Shown here in pieces: positions 46,330 to 58,299 of a DNA stretch of 64,000 nucleotides; the first letter of the stretch is position 1; each line of letters starts with the position of its first letter. This DNA comes from Catonia carolina. Lineage: Eukaryota; Arthropoda; Insecta; Hemiptera; Achilidae. The notes under the pieces were generated by a model. It made no database searches, was not told the DNA's origin, and worked only from the letters and a program-made list of their open reading frames with translations. The translations under genes and the position numbers were made by a program. The stretch spans positions 1,623,501 through 1,687,500 of the forward strand of contig JAQMRL010000011.1 in NCBI GenBank assembly GCA_035578175.1, written 5' to 3'.

Positions 46330-46491
46330 CAAGGTGATGCTGTGATTGTCTTGAGAAGTTTATATTGGAACCTTTGCAGGATTTTAGTATTGGTTTCCAT
46401 ACGACTAAATTGGTTTAAAAACAATATAAATTCTCTATTTTTAAGCTACTGGTAATTTTAATCGTTTATAGAGTACGGAATATATAAGATT
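46330..46491 (-). pseudogene. Jockey-like reverse transcriptase fragment interrupted by SINE-A
   Basis: The minus strand reads LNLIYSVLYKRLKLPVA followed by broken residues equivalent to RIYCSLLKPIWTYG in the 17.5 kb copy. Its upstream side ends at the target duplication of SINE-A copy 9. Confidence 0.65.
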
Positions 46492-46504
46492 AAGTATAAA
46501 ATGT

Positions 46505-46898
46505 TGTTTAGGTCATCAGCCGAAAGGCTGGTTTGAACCTCTAGAGGCTTTACTAAATAAAACGAAGAGTGAGGAGGTTTACCATTACCTTCCTCACTGA
46601 GTGCTTATCAACATGCTACGCCCTCTGAAAAGCATCTACTTCCCACCCTGCAAATGACACCTTCACTTCATTCACTACAAGGTTTGTATAATGATGAAAT
46701 TCATTACTCTCAGAGGAGATAACTGTGACTATATAATGTTTTTATAGTGTCTTTTACACCTCCACCTCTTCTATTTTTAAATGGTTCAGTTATAAAATTG
46801 GCTAACAATGTGATAAAAAACAAAATTTTTTTTGAAGCCCTGGAACTAGCAGATCGAATGCAAATAATTCATAACTCCACCTGCCTGTTATGAGCATA
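46505..46898 (-). mobile_element. SINE-A copy 9
   Basis: Perfect 13-bp target duplication aagtataaaatgt (46492-46504 and 46899-46911). Short form, sub-lineage two, with small deletions that break the frame (for example after cactgagtg at about 46601). Confidence 0.92.
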
Positions 46899-46911
46899 AA
46901 GTATAAAATGT

Positions 46912-48112
46912 ATAAATTTAATTCTTTCATTATCCTCAATTAATAACTCTTAACACAAGTTAGATTTAGGAAGGAAGGAGGTTAAATAATTCGTCTTGGA
47001 TTTTTAATATTTAAGTGTAACTTAGTAGTAAATACAAAAACCCAAACAGCTACTCATAGTAATTAAGTCGTTATATTAAAAGATTCGAGACGCCTAGAAT
47101 CGCAGTAAACTACGCTCCGTTAATTATAATAGCTACCATTAATTAATCTGTTTAACTCTGTGTGTTTTCTTAATGGTGTTGCACTATCATCAACAAAAAT
47201 CGTAATATAATAACAAGTCTAAAATGAAATTACTGATATAACTAAAGATAAAATAGTCTAACTGAAAGTTGTCGTAGACGGAAGCTTGGGTATAATTATC
47301 ACAGCTTGAAGCCAATTTGTCGTTCGTGTATGAATGGTCATTAGATTATAATCAAAGTTATTGTTATACCATAGAATAATAATAATAAACATGCAAGCAA
47401 ACTGAAAATGTTTCAGATTATATATTTAATTGTTAATAATATGGTATATATCTCGTGAAAATTAACCATTAAATTTTTCTTCTATAATTTTTCAATTAAT
47501 AACAACATTAATTTTGTAATATAACTTATTGCCTAATTTAATTATACAATTTCATTGTTTTAAACGTTTAATTATGTTTTTTTTCCAGTAATTAACCAGT
47601 AACGAATATTCGAACAATATGCTACATAATTATGATTTTTTATTGGCTGAGCAATTCAAAAATTAGGTGTAGTTAATGGTAGTAAAACTGTCATATACCC
47701 CATTGAAATCAACCGTTAATGTATAAGTTGTTATTTATTTCTACTCAACGTACGGGATATATCATTTCATTCTTATATAATTGTAATTTTTTACTTAATT
47801 TAAAGGGTATATATTTTTGCCTCCTGCCACAACTATAACGCTTTATCTTGATTCAGTCACCCATTTTCTGGCTACGCTGGTATCTTAGTGTATGAACTAG
47901 AAATGTTGCAATCACATCTATTGCTAGCCCTATAGCTCTACGTAAGATGAACTGGAGTTTACTTTTTCGGTTGTTGCTGTTTCTTTCCATACTCTACTTT
48001 TCCCAGATACTTCAGTATTTCCACGGAGAACATGCTGGTTTAAAATTCTAGAGCTCTTTAAAAAGATACAGAAATATTATTGATTGTTTTAGGGTAGTTA
48101 TCCTCTTTCTCT
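46912..48112. other. AT-rich DNA, no feature seen
   Basis: A less AT-rich minus-strand stretch near 47850-48060 has broken frames only. No conserved motif identified. Confidence 0.45.
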
Positions 48113-48499
48113 GCCCCATAACAAGAAGGTGGAGTGTTAATTATTTGCACACGATACACTTGTTCCAGGGCTGCATAAAATATGTCTGTTTCTTATCACA
48201 TGGTCAGCCAATTATATGACTGAAGCATTTAAGAATACAAAAGGTATAGGTGTAAAAGATACTATTCAGAGTTATCTCCTCTGAAAGTAATGAATTGCAT
48301 CATTATACAGACTGTGGTGAATGAAGTGAAGGTGTCATTTGCAGGGTGGAAAGTAAATGCTTTTCAAGGGATCTGGCATGCTGATAAGCATACGTTTTCA
48401 CTCAGTGAGGAAGGCATGGTAAACCACTATTCTTCTTTTCACTTAGTAAAGCCTCTAAAGGTTCACATCTGCCTTTAAGCTGATGATCTAAACAACAAT
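48113..48499 (+). mobile_element. SINE-A copy 10
   Basis: Starts tgccccataacaagaaggtgg and ends gatgatctaaacaacaa. A probable decayed target duplication (tcctctttct before, tcccatttct after) flanks it. Sub-lineage two; the frame is open from 48290 for 62 codons. Confidence 0.88.
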
Positions 48500-48529
48500 C
48501 CCATTTCTATCCCTTTACAGCATGTAGTT

Positions 48530-48615
48530 AAAATTCGAATCTTTTGCTTTTCCTATGTAGTTATTAGGGAGCTTTGCAGGTCAGCGCACTTACTACGGAA
48601 TACGCAGTAGAAGAC
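48530..48615 (-). mobile_element. SINE-F fragment, uncertain
   Basis: The plus-strand blocks aaaattcgaatcttttgctt and gctttgcaggtcagcgcact followed by actacg resemble the reverse complement of a SINE-F head, but the B box is largely gone. Confidence 0.4.
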
Positions 48616-49454
48616 AACAATCAAAGTGAACCACAATCAAAGTTAATTGAATAATAATTCAGTTAAATTAGAAAACAATTATAAATAAAATAACCTAGGC
48701 TAGTGTCTACATGGAATTACTATTATCTTGTCACTAATGAATTAATAAACCCCAAAAATCTCAGGTAAAAAAAATTTAACTTGATGTACTCTACAACAGT
48801 TATTGGATCTCTTGGGAGATTCCTCAAACAAAAATGTTTAAAACTTTTTACCAAGTTTTCAGCATCACCCGAGTGTATATATTTTTAAATTAGAATATAA
48901 GAATATTTTTCTATTTATGTATATTTTCTACTTGAAATTGTTTTATAAAAAGTTCTGACAGAAAACAAAGGTGACAAGACAATTAACAACAATCGACTGT
49001 ACGTTTATATGACTACAATCACAACTCTTAAAATGTTCTACTCCCCTTAAACATGAGTAAATAGGTAATTTTTTCAACTAATTTACTTAATTCATACTTA
49101 AGAATTCATGATTTAACAAAAAAAACCGACTTATTTAAATAATTTAAATGATTTTTAAGTCATGTTTTTACAAAAAGACGAAGTAGAATTTAACCTAGTA
49201 AATGCAATTTTCCTGTAATTACTTGTCTTAATGTTTCATTAAAAAAATATAATTAACAATTTATAGTTTTTTAAATAGTAAAATCTGTGCTATTGATGAT
49301 GTATCTAAATTAGCCGTGTCAATTGCTACGATGACTAGTAGACTATGGTATGGTTTTAAATTACTCAAAAAATTAATTAATAGACCAATCTCCCAATCAA
49401 AGAACACGATTTCAGCTGTGGCGTTCAATATTCGACAGCTTTTTTATGATTTTT
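48616..49454. other. AT-rich DNA, no feature seen
   Basis: Nothing recognised. Confidence 0.45.
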
Positions 49455-49630
49455 TTTAAATTTATTTATTTAAAGTCGCATCAACTGCTTGGTCATAGCG
49501 ACTACGGTGGAGTATGTAACATTACCTGTGGGATTTGACACGCGAAAATTTCCAGACCCTGGCCGGGAATCGAAGCCAGGATATCCGCGTGGCAGGCCAG
49601 TGCGCTAACCACTATGCTACGGTGGCGGCC
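49455..49630 (-). mobile_element. SINE-F copy, best preserved tRNA head
   Basis: Minus strand: ggccgccgtagcatagtggt (A box TAGCATAGTGG), ttagcgcactggcctgccac, gcggatatcctgg, and ttcgattcccggcc (B box), then agggtctggaaattttcgcg, the body and gcgactttaaataaataaat. The anticodon-arm region cctgccacgcgg resembles tRNA-Gly, which may indicate the source tRNA. Confidence 0.92.
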
Positions 49631-49969
49631 ATGAAAGTTCGTGTTTTCTTATTCTTGTTATAAATTTAGTATTAAATTATTTTAAATTTTTGTGTAAACT
49701 TATACATAAATTTAGCCTATACCAAACTATGTCCGAACGGGATATGCCTACCATAACTCGGTATAGTTCAGAAATCCCCTGAAAAAGGTATGAAAAGTAT
49801 AATACTAAGTCATTATGTGGTGTATTCCAGTGTAAGCTACAACTAATACAGTTTTCTTAAAATATTTTTTATTTAAATGATATTATTATGATTTTCGGTA
49901 GTTGTTATTGCAGTGTTTCAAAATTAAATAAATTCAGCTTGTATTTTTTACAGTAATAAACTAACTTTG

Positions 49970-50110
49970 GCTTCTATTCCTGAGGTCTCGCATTCAATTG
50001 CCGGTAAGGTCTGACATTTATCATCTGGTCCCTCATCTTATTATCTATGCATAATCCAAAGTTTATGTAGGCACAATCACACAATAAACATTGGCTACAA
50101 TAAACCTCCT
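49970..50110 (+). mobile_element. SINE-F copy, 5' truncated and decayed
   Basis: Recognisable from tgaggtctcgcattcaattg in the B-box position, ccggtaaggtctgacattta and tcatc. Weak but ordered similarity. Confidence 0.5.
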
Positions 50111-51150
50111 TGACATCGGTAAAGATACTAATAGACTGAAAAGTTTTAAAACATTTTACACCTTTATAATTTTATTAACCAATTCATTCATTTAATGTTT
50201 CTCTTTTTAGTTCTAAACCTCGTTATCTTCAGCTTCAACTACTTCATGTTTCAAGATGTTAATGCACAGTTTAGAGTCAATTATTTTATTTTTTTCCGAG
50301 TTTAGTCTTTTTTTAAACACACCCCTGAGTGTGTTTTATATTTTCATTCTAAGAACGTTATTACTCAGACTTTTTCTCGTAGTTGCTTAAAATTTATAAT
50401 ATTTGCATTAAAAACCTGACAGCAAAAGAATTAAAGTTTTTAAAAAAAGTAAAATACAACAGGAGTGGAGGAAAATGATGGTGGAGAAATGACAAAAATT
50501 ATTTCAAGAAGCGAATCACCCATTCATGTTACTTCCTATAATAAAATTATAAAAATATTATTTTTTTAGCTTAAACGGTTTTTAGGTAGTTATTTGAAAG
50601 ATATAGTTTTTTTAGTATTTATAACCTAAGAGGTTTCTGTTCAACGCTCTGTTTAGTTATCGGGGAGGATTGTACGAAAGTCTATGTGTGTTTGGCAAAC
50701 TTAAAGGTTTTTGTCTGCCTAATTTTCAGTGAAATTTTTAATAGAAATATTTTATGGTATTTCGTTTGTGTGGTTTTTAACTTACCAAGGAAATTTTGCT
50801 ATGTGTCGTAGTAAAGGTTTTTGTATTTCTGTAAATATACGATCTGCTTTCATAGAACAACGAGTAGATGTGTCGTGAGTATTAATAATGAGTGAGTAAT
50901 ACCCCTTGGTACCTATCTATAAAATTTCTAATTATGTTGTATTGACCTGACGGGGATGTAGAATAATAATAAAATAAGACGTATTAAAATAAGTACGTCG
51001 GGTGTAGTCTTCTGTGTTTCACTGTTGTCTAGGAGATTGATGGCTTCTCGATTTTGATGATTTTCAAGTCGTGTTTGGTAACTGGTGCAAAATTTCTGTA
51101 TTTCTTCGTGTATTGTGGGAATGTTTGTCTATCTGTGTATTATAGTGTTA
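50111..51150. other. AT-rich DNA, no feature seen
   Basis: Nothing recognised on either strand. Confidence 0.45.
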
Positions 51151-51154
51151 GATA

Positions 51155-51895
51155 TGTGAAAAAGATGAAGTTAAATAGCCTACTTAGGATGCATTTGGAC
51201 CGAAGGCTCACCTGGCAAAACCACATATGGACAGAAAGAAAACAACTTGGTCTGAAATTACGTAGATTATTTTGGCTCTTGGGCAGTAGATCCCAACTTT
51301 CTTTGGCAAATAAGGTTCTGTTATATAAACTTGTATTAAAGACGGTCTATAATTACGGGGTGCAGCTATGGGGTACAACTAGTACAACCAAACTCGACAT
51401 GATACAAAGATTTCAGTCAAAATGTCTGCGACTGATCACTAGAGTTCCATGGTATGTTACCAACAAAATCGTACATAAAGACTTAAAAAAACATCCCTTT
51501 TCTAAAAGATTAAAATATCTAAATAAAATAAAAATTTCTAAATAACTAAAACCCGTATTACAAAACATCTGGAAAGATTGAAAAGACATAAAAATCCATC
51601 TGCAATCAATATTCTTGACAAAACCGACGACATTTACAGACTAAAACGTTTCAAAATATTGAATTTACCTACTCGATTTACTTAACCGACAATTATCACA
51701 GTCATCTTAATCATCGTATTCGCCATCATCTCTTTTTCTTTTAACATGATCAAAATTTAATTAAATATTAAGTTTTTTTTATCTTTTAAATGCATACTAC
51801 TTCAGTGTTAAATTCACAGACTGTTATTATTTTTGCTTAAAGGTTTTGTGTTTAATGTTTAACTGATTGCAAAATAAATACACTGTTAAAAAAAA
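51155..51895 (+). pseudogene. Jockey-like LINE family E, 3' end
   Basis: A plus-strand frame from about 51160 reads MHLDRRLTWQNHIWTERKQL, SLANKVLLYKLVLKTVYNYG, VQLWGTTSTTKLDMIQRFQS and LRLITRVPWYVTNKIVHKDL, ending at a TAA near 51543. In another frame the C-terminus continues as ITKHLERLKRHKNPSAINIL and RLKRFKILNLPTRFT to a stop near 51683. So one frameshift separates the parts. The 3' UTR ends at an oligo-A at about 51885-51893. It is a relative of the fragment at 33.3-33.7 kb. Confidence 0.85.
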
Positions 51896-53637
51896 TATAT
51901 ATGTGTTTAGGCGAGACTGTGATGTTACAATCTATTTTGAACTGAAACTGTTGAATTAAAAAAATTAAATAAAATAGACTAAAAAGACTTTAACGAGCAA
52001 TATTACTTGCTTTTACTGAACTATTTGAATTATTTGACTTCCATAAGTCCAGATTGGTTTGAGAAAATAGCTACAATAGTATGACATTTTTTTGTTAGTA
52101 GTAATGGTTAAAAAGTAAAGTTGTTTGTAACGATTAGAGAGGACCTGAACAACTAAATAGAATAATTTAATTCAATTATTAAAAAAATAATCAAATCAGT
52201 AATGATTTGTAAATTGTACAGTAGGATTGTAATATACGTATTTTAGGTATTACAGTTACTGTATTAAAATCTAACAGGATTATTAAAACGAATCAGTCAT
52301 AACCATGAAAATGAATTACATGCACAAGGATAATTAGACAAAAAAAAAATAAATATTAGTTATTTCCTTAACAAAAATAACTAATATTATGAAACAGTTT
52401 TTTAGTATAGAGAGATCATAACGCGAGGCATGGTCGCAATGACCTTTTAAAGTGAAATTCATCGTCTCCTCGAACTGGATTCTGACTTGTTAGCCAATCA
52501 CACTTTACCATGAATCAATGAAAGCAATGTAACAACAACCGTGCAGGCATAGGTAGATGATGCCAGTCAATGTTTAGTTACCTATATATTTTATATTACT
52601 ACATATATATATTATATATATTGTTTTTTTACTGGCCATGAACGTGAATTGCATAAGATTTAGAAAGAAATACTAACACGCTTTTAATATGTTTACTTCA
52701 AGTGATTTTTTTAAATTTTAGGTAAAAGTTAAACATTCCTTGTAGTTTATTAAAATACCCATCCCACCAACTGATATTGTTATAGTACGCGGCACAAAAT
52801 AAGTTGTGTCTGAAGAGCTCTAGCTCAAAAACAACCAAACGAAAACTTTTGAACGCTAACCAAATTACAGCCTGTTATTTTCTGGGTTTGTTGCTTTGAC
52901 GTATTTTGTTGGTTTGAATTATTTTATTTAGAATAAAGGTATAGCAATTTAAAAATGAAAAGTACCCATTTTTTAGCCGGTTTTCCGTTAATAAGATTTT
53001 TAAACATCTGTTACTCCGTCCAGGCTTTACATAAAATTCGGCTATTAATGTTAAAAATCACAGTTTTTTATATAACGGGAATATTTGATAAGTTAAATCT
53101 GATGTTTAGTTTAAATATCCCCGCCAATTTTTAATAAAAATTGTTATTTGGTTCCACGTAAAGAAAGGGAAATGATTTTTGGACTGGACCATGAATTTTT
53201 AAAACAGTATTATATCAAGAATAGGGTTTTTTTAATATACTAATACATAAAACGGAAACAGAAAAAGGAACGATGGACAAAATTGATGCAATCTTGCCAT
53301 TGACTCGGACAGTGGGAGTACAGTAAATTATTATTGATAACATTTGAGAATTCCACTTGACAAAAGGCTCATGAAAACTTTACATTTCTAAACCCATAGG
53401 TATTCACAAACAGACTTACATAATTATACAGTCTAATTGGTATATATGCATCTCTTTTTCTCATAAAATAAATTAAAGCTACGTATGTCATTACTTTCTG
53501 AAACCGATCTGAACATAATAGTTCCAACATTATCCGCTAAACTGAGTAACACGAGTATAGTAAGTACTCAATATCTTCTTCCATCTTGGGAATAATATTA
53601 TTGTTTACAATAACCAAAAAGTGTCATTTCTTTTTTG
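51896..53637. other. AT-rich DNA with one tiny LINE scrap
   Basis: At 52036-52076 the minus strand reads LKPIWTYGS, the jockey thumb motif, with no further homology. An (AT)n patch lies at 52585-52622. The rest is unrecognised. Confidence 0.5.
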
Positions 53638-54225
53638 TTGTTAATTTTTATTACGATACTGTACATTGAGCTGCACAACTTCCGTTTTCGATATTTAGGC
53701 CTAAATGGCGGTGGGGAATTTCACTTTAAGGAGAAAAGGTACCCAGTGATACATTCTCCGTTCAAAACTTCGGGTATGGTCCGTTATTCAGACCAAGAGG
53801 TCTCTACTTCATTTTCACTTTAAACGACGCACAGTTGGGAAGTTCCTTGTAGTACATCACGGGCTAGTTGGTTTGGATGGTCATCTAGTCTTTCCTGAAA
53901 TGTACTATACAAGGACGCAGTTAGCTCCTTTACTGTAGGAATTTTGAAATCGTCGTGGAGGGTTTTATTACTGACATAAAAAGAAGCGCCAGAAGCAAGT
54001 CTTAAGAATTTTGATTGAAAGACCTGGATCGACTTTAAATTACTCTCTGCCGCTATTCCAAAGAGCTAGACACCATAAGTCCAGATTGGTCTTTATAGGG
54101 ATTTGTATATTAAAATCTTGGAGCGGAGGTTCAATCTTAATCGAGGGTTAATTAAGCAGAAGAGTAGCTTCTGGCGGCGGTTAAGTTCTAAACGTTTAGT
54201 ACGCAGATGATGCTTCCTGTTTCTA
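53638..54225 (-). pseudogene. Jockey-like LINE family C, copy 3 (longest)
   Basis: The minus strand starts near 54225 with LRTKRLELNRRQKLLF, continues INPRLRLNLRSKILIYKSL and RPIWTYGV-like residues (a stop replaces one codon near 54066), QVFQSKFLRLASGASF and a C-terminus at about 53815. The 3' UTR, about 170 bp, is shared with copies 1 and 2 and ends aataaaaattaa (minus strand). 5' truncated. Confidence 0.85.
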
Positions 54226-54280
54226 AGTGTAATTTCTAAGTGCGAAAATAATATGTAAAGAATTTGGTTCGTTAATTTTT

Positions 54281-55103
54281 TGCTGTTTAGGTCAACGGCC
54301 GAAAGGCTGATTTGAATCTGTTTGTAATAAGTACAAACAAGAGGTAAGGTGGTTTACTATTGTCTTCCTCATTGAGGTGAAAGATAGTATCCTTATCAGC
54401 ATGATAGGCTCTCTGAAAAACATGTATGTTCCACCCTGTGAACGTGACATCTTCATTTTATTCACCGTAGGTTCTGAATGTATAGTGAATTCCATTACTC
54501 TCAGAGGAAATAACTGAGATTAAAAGTAAAATGAAAGATGAAATCTGATGGAACCGCGTATCTCTCCAAGTAAATAGCATAAAAATTCTAACTCTTTATG
54601 TCCACCAGGAATTAAAAACACAAAATTTTTTATAACTCTAATTCCTTTACCCTTTGTACTACTAAAAGGCTGAATTTTAGCTGAAATTAATTATAAAACA
54701 TGCAGGAACACTCAAAAACTCCTTATTTATCTTTTTTAAATTTATCGTAATTGAAAAATGTGCTAAAACGGGTACATATTTTGTTTCAAAATCGCTAGAA
54801 ATGCCTAAATACACTTCAAGTATCGTAAGTTGTACGAATAAAATAACAAAAACCAAGCTTTAAAACGAGCTGTACCTGAAATCTTTTTGTTTTTCATTTG
54901 GTGAGATACGCAGTTCCAAACACACGTTTCATCTCTCATTTTCGTACTTTAGTGTCTTTTACACCTGTACCTTTTCTGTTCTTAAATAATTCAGTTATGT
55001 AATTGGTTGACCATGTGATAAGAAACAGAACTATTTTTGGTAGCCCTAGAACCAGCAGATCGAGTGCAAATTATTTAAAACTCCACCTGCCCGTTATAGG
55101 CAT
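54281..55103 (-). mobile_element. SINE-A copy 11, split by a nested MITE
   Basis: A perfect 13-bp target duplication ttcgttaattttt (54268-54280 and 55104-55116) encloses a SINE-A whose two halves (54281-54522 and 54950-55103) are separated by about 427 bp of foreign DNA. The frame is disrupted by indels. The nesting gives a relative age: SINE first, MITE later. Confidence 0.92.
54523..54949. mobile_element. MITE M nested in SINE-A
   Basis: About 427 bp with terminal inverted repeats of about 55 bp: left aaagtaaaatgaaagatgaa then ggaaccgcgtatctct; right (minus strand) aaagtacgaaaatgagagat then ggaactgcgtatctca. It is flanked by TA/TA at the point where other SINE-A copies read gattagtgtc without interruption. 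The TA duplication points to a Tc1/mariner-like mechanism, but the termini are not mariner-like. Non-coding. Confidence 0.88.
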
Positions 55104-55275
55104 TTCGTTAATTTTTAATATATTTGTAATTTTTATCTGATGCTTCTACTAAACCAGTAATTTGGGAATCGAACCTAAAGCATTTATCAAACAAAACTAT
55201 TAAAATAAATATTTTATAAACTTAAGATTACGTAAAGTTAAATATTTGTGTTGAAAAAATTCTTTTTGAAATATA

Positions 55276-56611
55276 CGAGGGCTATTCAGAAAGTAGATTA
55301 CGTTTTGGAATAAAAAAATAACAAATTACAGAAAAAAACATTTATTATGTACATCTGAAAGAGCAACTTAAACACTACTTTTCTACATAGTCACCATACA
55401 AATTGAGGCACTTGTCGTAGCGGTGAACAAGTTTTGAAATGCCTTCATCGTAAAATTCAGCCGCCTGAGATGTCAGCCAGTTAGTCACGCCCGCCTGCAG
55501 TTCCACGTCATCATCAAAACGTTGTGTTGCAAGCCAGTTCTTCATCTTTGGAAACAAGTGGAAGTCGCTGGGTGCAAGGTCGGGACTATAAGCCGGATGA
55601 GGAAAAATCTCCCATTTGAATCCATCAAGGACACCTTGAGTGCGATTTGCCGTATGAGGTCTGGCATTGTCATGCAAAAACAAAATTTTGTTCGTCAGCT
55701 TTCCCCGACGTTTGTTTTGAATCGCTCTTCTTAAGTTTTGCAACGTTTGACAATACCTCTCAGAGTTGATTGTTGTACCACGCTCCAAAAAATCGATAAG
55801 AATTAACACCTTTCCTATCCCAAAAAACAGTCGCCATAATCTTCCTTGCAGACAATGTTTGGAGACATTTTCTTGGTTTTTTAGGGGAATGTGTGTGTCC
55901 CCACTCCATAGACTGTAATTTTGTCTCGCAGGTAACATGTTTTACCCACGTCTCGTCTCCCGTTACGATTCGGTCAAGAAATGACTCACCAGCTTTGTCG
56001 TAACCATCAAGAAATGTTAATGATGCAGCCATGCGCTGATCCTTGTGGTGTTCTGTAAGGAGTTTTGGCACCCATCTTGCACAGAATTTGTGGTAGCCTA
56101 GCTTTTGTGTAACAATCTCGTACAGCAAAGTTCTTGAAAATTGTGGGAAACAAAGGAAAAGCTCCGTTATTGTGAAACGGCGGTTTTCACGCACCTTTTC
56201 ATTGACTTTCTCAGTCAGTTCATCAGTCACAATGCTCGGTCGACCACTCTTCTCTTCGTCATGGACATTAGTTCGGCCATTCTTAAAGCGAATGCACCAC
56301 TGACGAACTCCACCTTCAGTGATAATGTCATTTCCATACACTGCACACAGTTTCCGGTAAATTTCTATTGGTTTATGGTTGCTTGCCAACAAAAACCTTA
56401 TCACAGATCGTACTTCACAACTCGCGGGATTTGCGATTGCAGCACACATTTCAAAAGCTTATAAAAACGGAACGAGCAGCGCGATCACCCTCTCACTAGC
56501 ACGGCTGGATAGCCACTGAACGGCAGAACGCCCACATACCAAAATGTCCGCGATTGCCCCGCCCCTTGCGGCAACAGACGAAAACGTAATCTACTTTCTG
56601 AATAGCCCTCG
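55276..56611 (-). mobile_element. Mariner element, nearly complete (1336 bp)
   Basis: The inverted ends cgagggctattcagaaagta (55276) and its reverse complement (to 56611), about 31 bp each and apparently perfect, are flanked by the TA target duplication (55274-55275, 56612-56613). Length and structure fit a full mariner. The only obvious damage is the frameshift in the transposase, so this is a recently active, probably now immobile copy. Confidence 0.97.
55375..56449 (-). pseudogene. Mariner transposase, one frameshift
   Basis: Cut-and-paste DDE/D transposase acting on the element's own ends in the nucleus. The ATG at 56449 begins 229 codons in one frame; the remainder lies in another frame to the stop at 55375, with the switch at about 55795-55807. 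N-terminal helix-turn-helix region at residues 10-110 (VRQWCIRFKNGR, SGRPS). Linker WVPKLL (family WVPHEL-type) at 126-131. Catalytic residues: first Asp165 in TGDETW, second in HDNARPH, third in SDFHLF. Between the second and third are exactly 34 residues, so the D,D34D signature of mariner is complete; YSPDLAP is also present. The total length is close to the family's usual 345 residues. The frameshift separates the first from the second Asp and should abolish activity. Confidence 0.95.
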
Positions 56612-56613
56612 TA

Positions 56614-57099
56614 TTATTTTTTATGTTATGCAACAGTACAGGATTTTTATGGTAAAATAAAAATGAAGAACTGTGTGGTTTACGATTATTTTAATACACA
56701 CGCGTGTTGTTTTTATGTAATAATTAAAACATTTGTTTAAAAAATTATGTTATATAATCTTATAATGATATTTACATAGTATTATATAAAATATTAAAAA
56801 TTATTTTTTTTTAAATATACTTTTATACGAGTATGTACATTATAAGTGCATGACTCAGAAATATAACCTTTTATTTACTTTAATTATTTTTCATGTTTTC
56901 TTTTGTAAGCTTAATTTATTTGTGTTAGTAGGTCTTAGTTATTAATTATTCTAAACTGGAATTCTCTATGTTTGTTTTCCTTAATTAAGTTATGAACTTT
57001 TTTGTGTTGAATAGTACATACCGAAAGGTATTTGCTTGTTGGTACCTAAAATCATTAAGAGTAAATTGTAATGCATTAAAATGTACTTGATTGCCTACG
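56614..57099. other. AT-rich DNA, no feature seen
   Basis: Nothing recognised. Confidence 0.45.
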
Positions 57100-57252
57100 T
57101 ACCATATTGGTAGCGCGCGCTAGCCTACAACGTGGAGATCCTGGGTTCGATTCCTGTTTAGAGTTTAAATATTTTCACAAGTTAAAACATACCGTTACAT
57201 AACCCACCGTAGTCACTAATAAACGAGCGTTGATACGACTTTAAATAATGTA
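57100..57252 (+). mobile_element. SINE-F copy (tRNA-derived)
   Basis: accatattggtagcgcgcgc (A-box region), then gatcctgggttcgattcctg (B box), the body cataccgttacataaccc and accgtagtcac, and the end gatacgactttaaataatg. Confidence 0.87.
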
Positions 57253-57305
57253 AGAACAAAATATTTTTTAATGTTATGAAATTTACCTGGAAAGCATGTC
57301 TAATC

Positions 57306-57615
57306 TAAGCCACTGGGTTGGTATATCGGTCGTCGCCAAGAGTCAGCTGTTTAGCTGCTGACTTATCGGAGTCGAAGGTTCCGTGATTCAAACCCTAGTG
57401 AATTACTTTTATACAGATTTGAATACTAGACAGTGGTTATCGGTGTACTTTGATGGTTGGGGTTTAATTAACCATACTTTATCAGTAGTTTTCGGCCTGA
57501 GTTTGTACAAGACTACACATTATTACACAGTATACATATAATCATCATCTCATTGGGTCATGAGATTGCTTATTGTTCGTATTTGAAAAGATTGCAACGT
57601 ATACACTGTAATATG
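57306..57615 (+). mobile_element. SINE-G copy (tRNA-derived)
   Basis: Colinear with 14351-14665: ccactgggttggtatatcgg, gtcgtcgcc.agagtcag, a B-box-like gtgattcaaaccc, agacagtggttatcggtgta, tttgatggttggggttt, cggcctgagtttgtacaaga, and an end near gattgcaacgta. Slightly more decayed than the first copy. Confidence 0.85.
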
Positions 57616-58299
57616 CTAAGACACGAACATTACCGCAGTGCAAGAAATACAGACTTTTGCAGACAGTTTCAAAACACGGCTTGTCATCAGAATCCAGGAG
57701 TCATCATCTCCTAAATAACAGTATAACATACAGAAGACTGCATAGATTACACCCTTCATTCAAATCCTACTAAATCCTACTATTTTTTGCTTTTATTATA
57801 ATGCTTCCGCGTCAAGAAAATATCAACAATTTTTAATCTATAGCTATACCGGTAGGATGTTCCAGTCCCAGTGTGCATGCGTCGGGAAATAGGGCTAAAT
57901 CCCCACTACAAAATAGCCTCACTACGTTGATATCAAAAATTCTGTTCCCGAGTCTCTACTACGAATTACTACAATGGTGGAGTAATGCTTCCCCGCCAAA
58001 GTTGACGCTTGGAACGCTCGCACTGCAATTACTTTACGGTATGCCTATAATAGAGTAACAACACAAAGAATTACTTACTCATGATTCATATGCACTACTC
58101 ATCTAATAATTGTTTTATATGAGAAGATTGTAGATTTAAGGTAACACGAAAAAAATTGTTTTTTGTTAGGCCACAACAAACACAAATCTGTTCAAGTTTA
58201 TAACTTACTCGAACTTTGACTTTTTGATACGTAAATTTAAATACTTATTATTTTAAATACTTATTTATAGAATCTATCATAAAGAAAGTCTTTTACTTC
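57616..58299. other. Unassigned DNA with GC-richer patches
   Basis: Patches at 57620-57730 and 57865-58045 are less AT-rich and contain only chance-length frames. They match no repeat found in this window. Confidence 0.4.

Noticed and set aside
47850..48060. Less AT-rich minus-strand segment with peptide-like text
   Set aside because: Broken by stops in every frame and lacking splice signals; no family resemblance that I could defend.
49455..49630. Possible genuine tRNA gene
   Set aside because: The tRNA-like head continues into the SINE-F body found in many other copies, so it is a SINE rather than a tRNA gene.
55522..56464. Plus-strand frames of 70 and 107 codons
   Set aside because: Antisense shadows of the mariner transposase.
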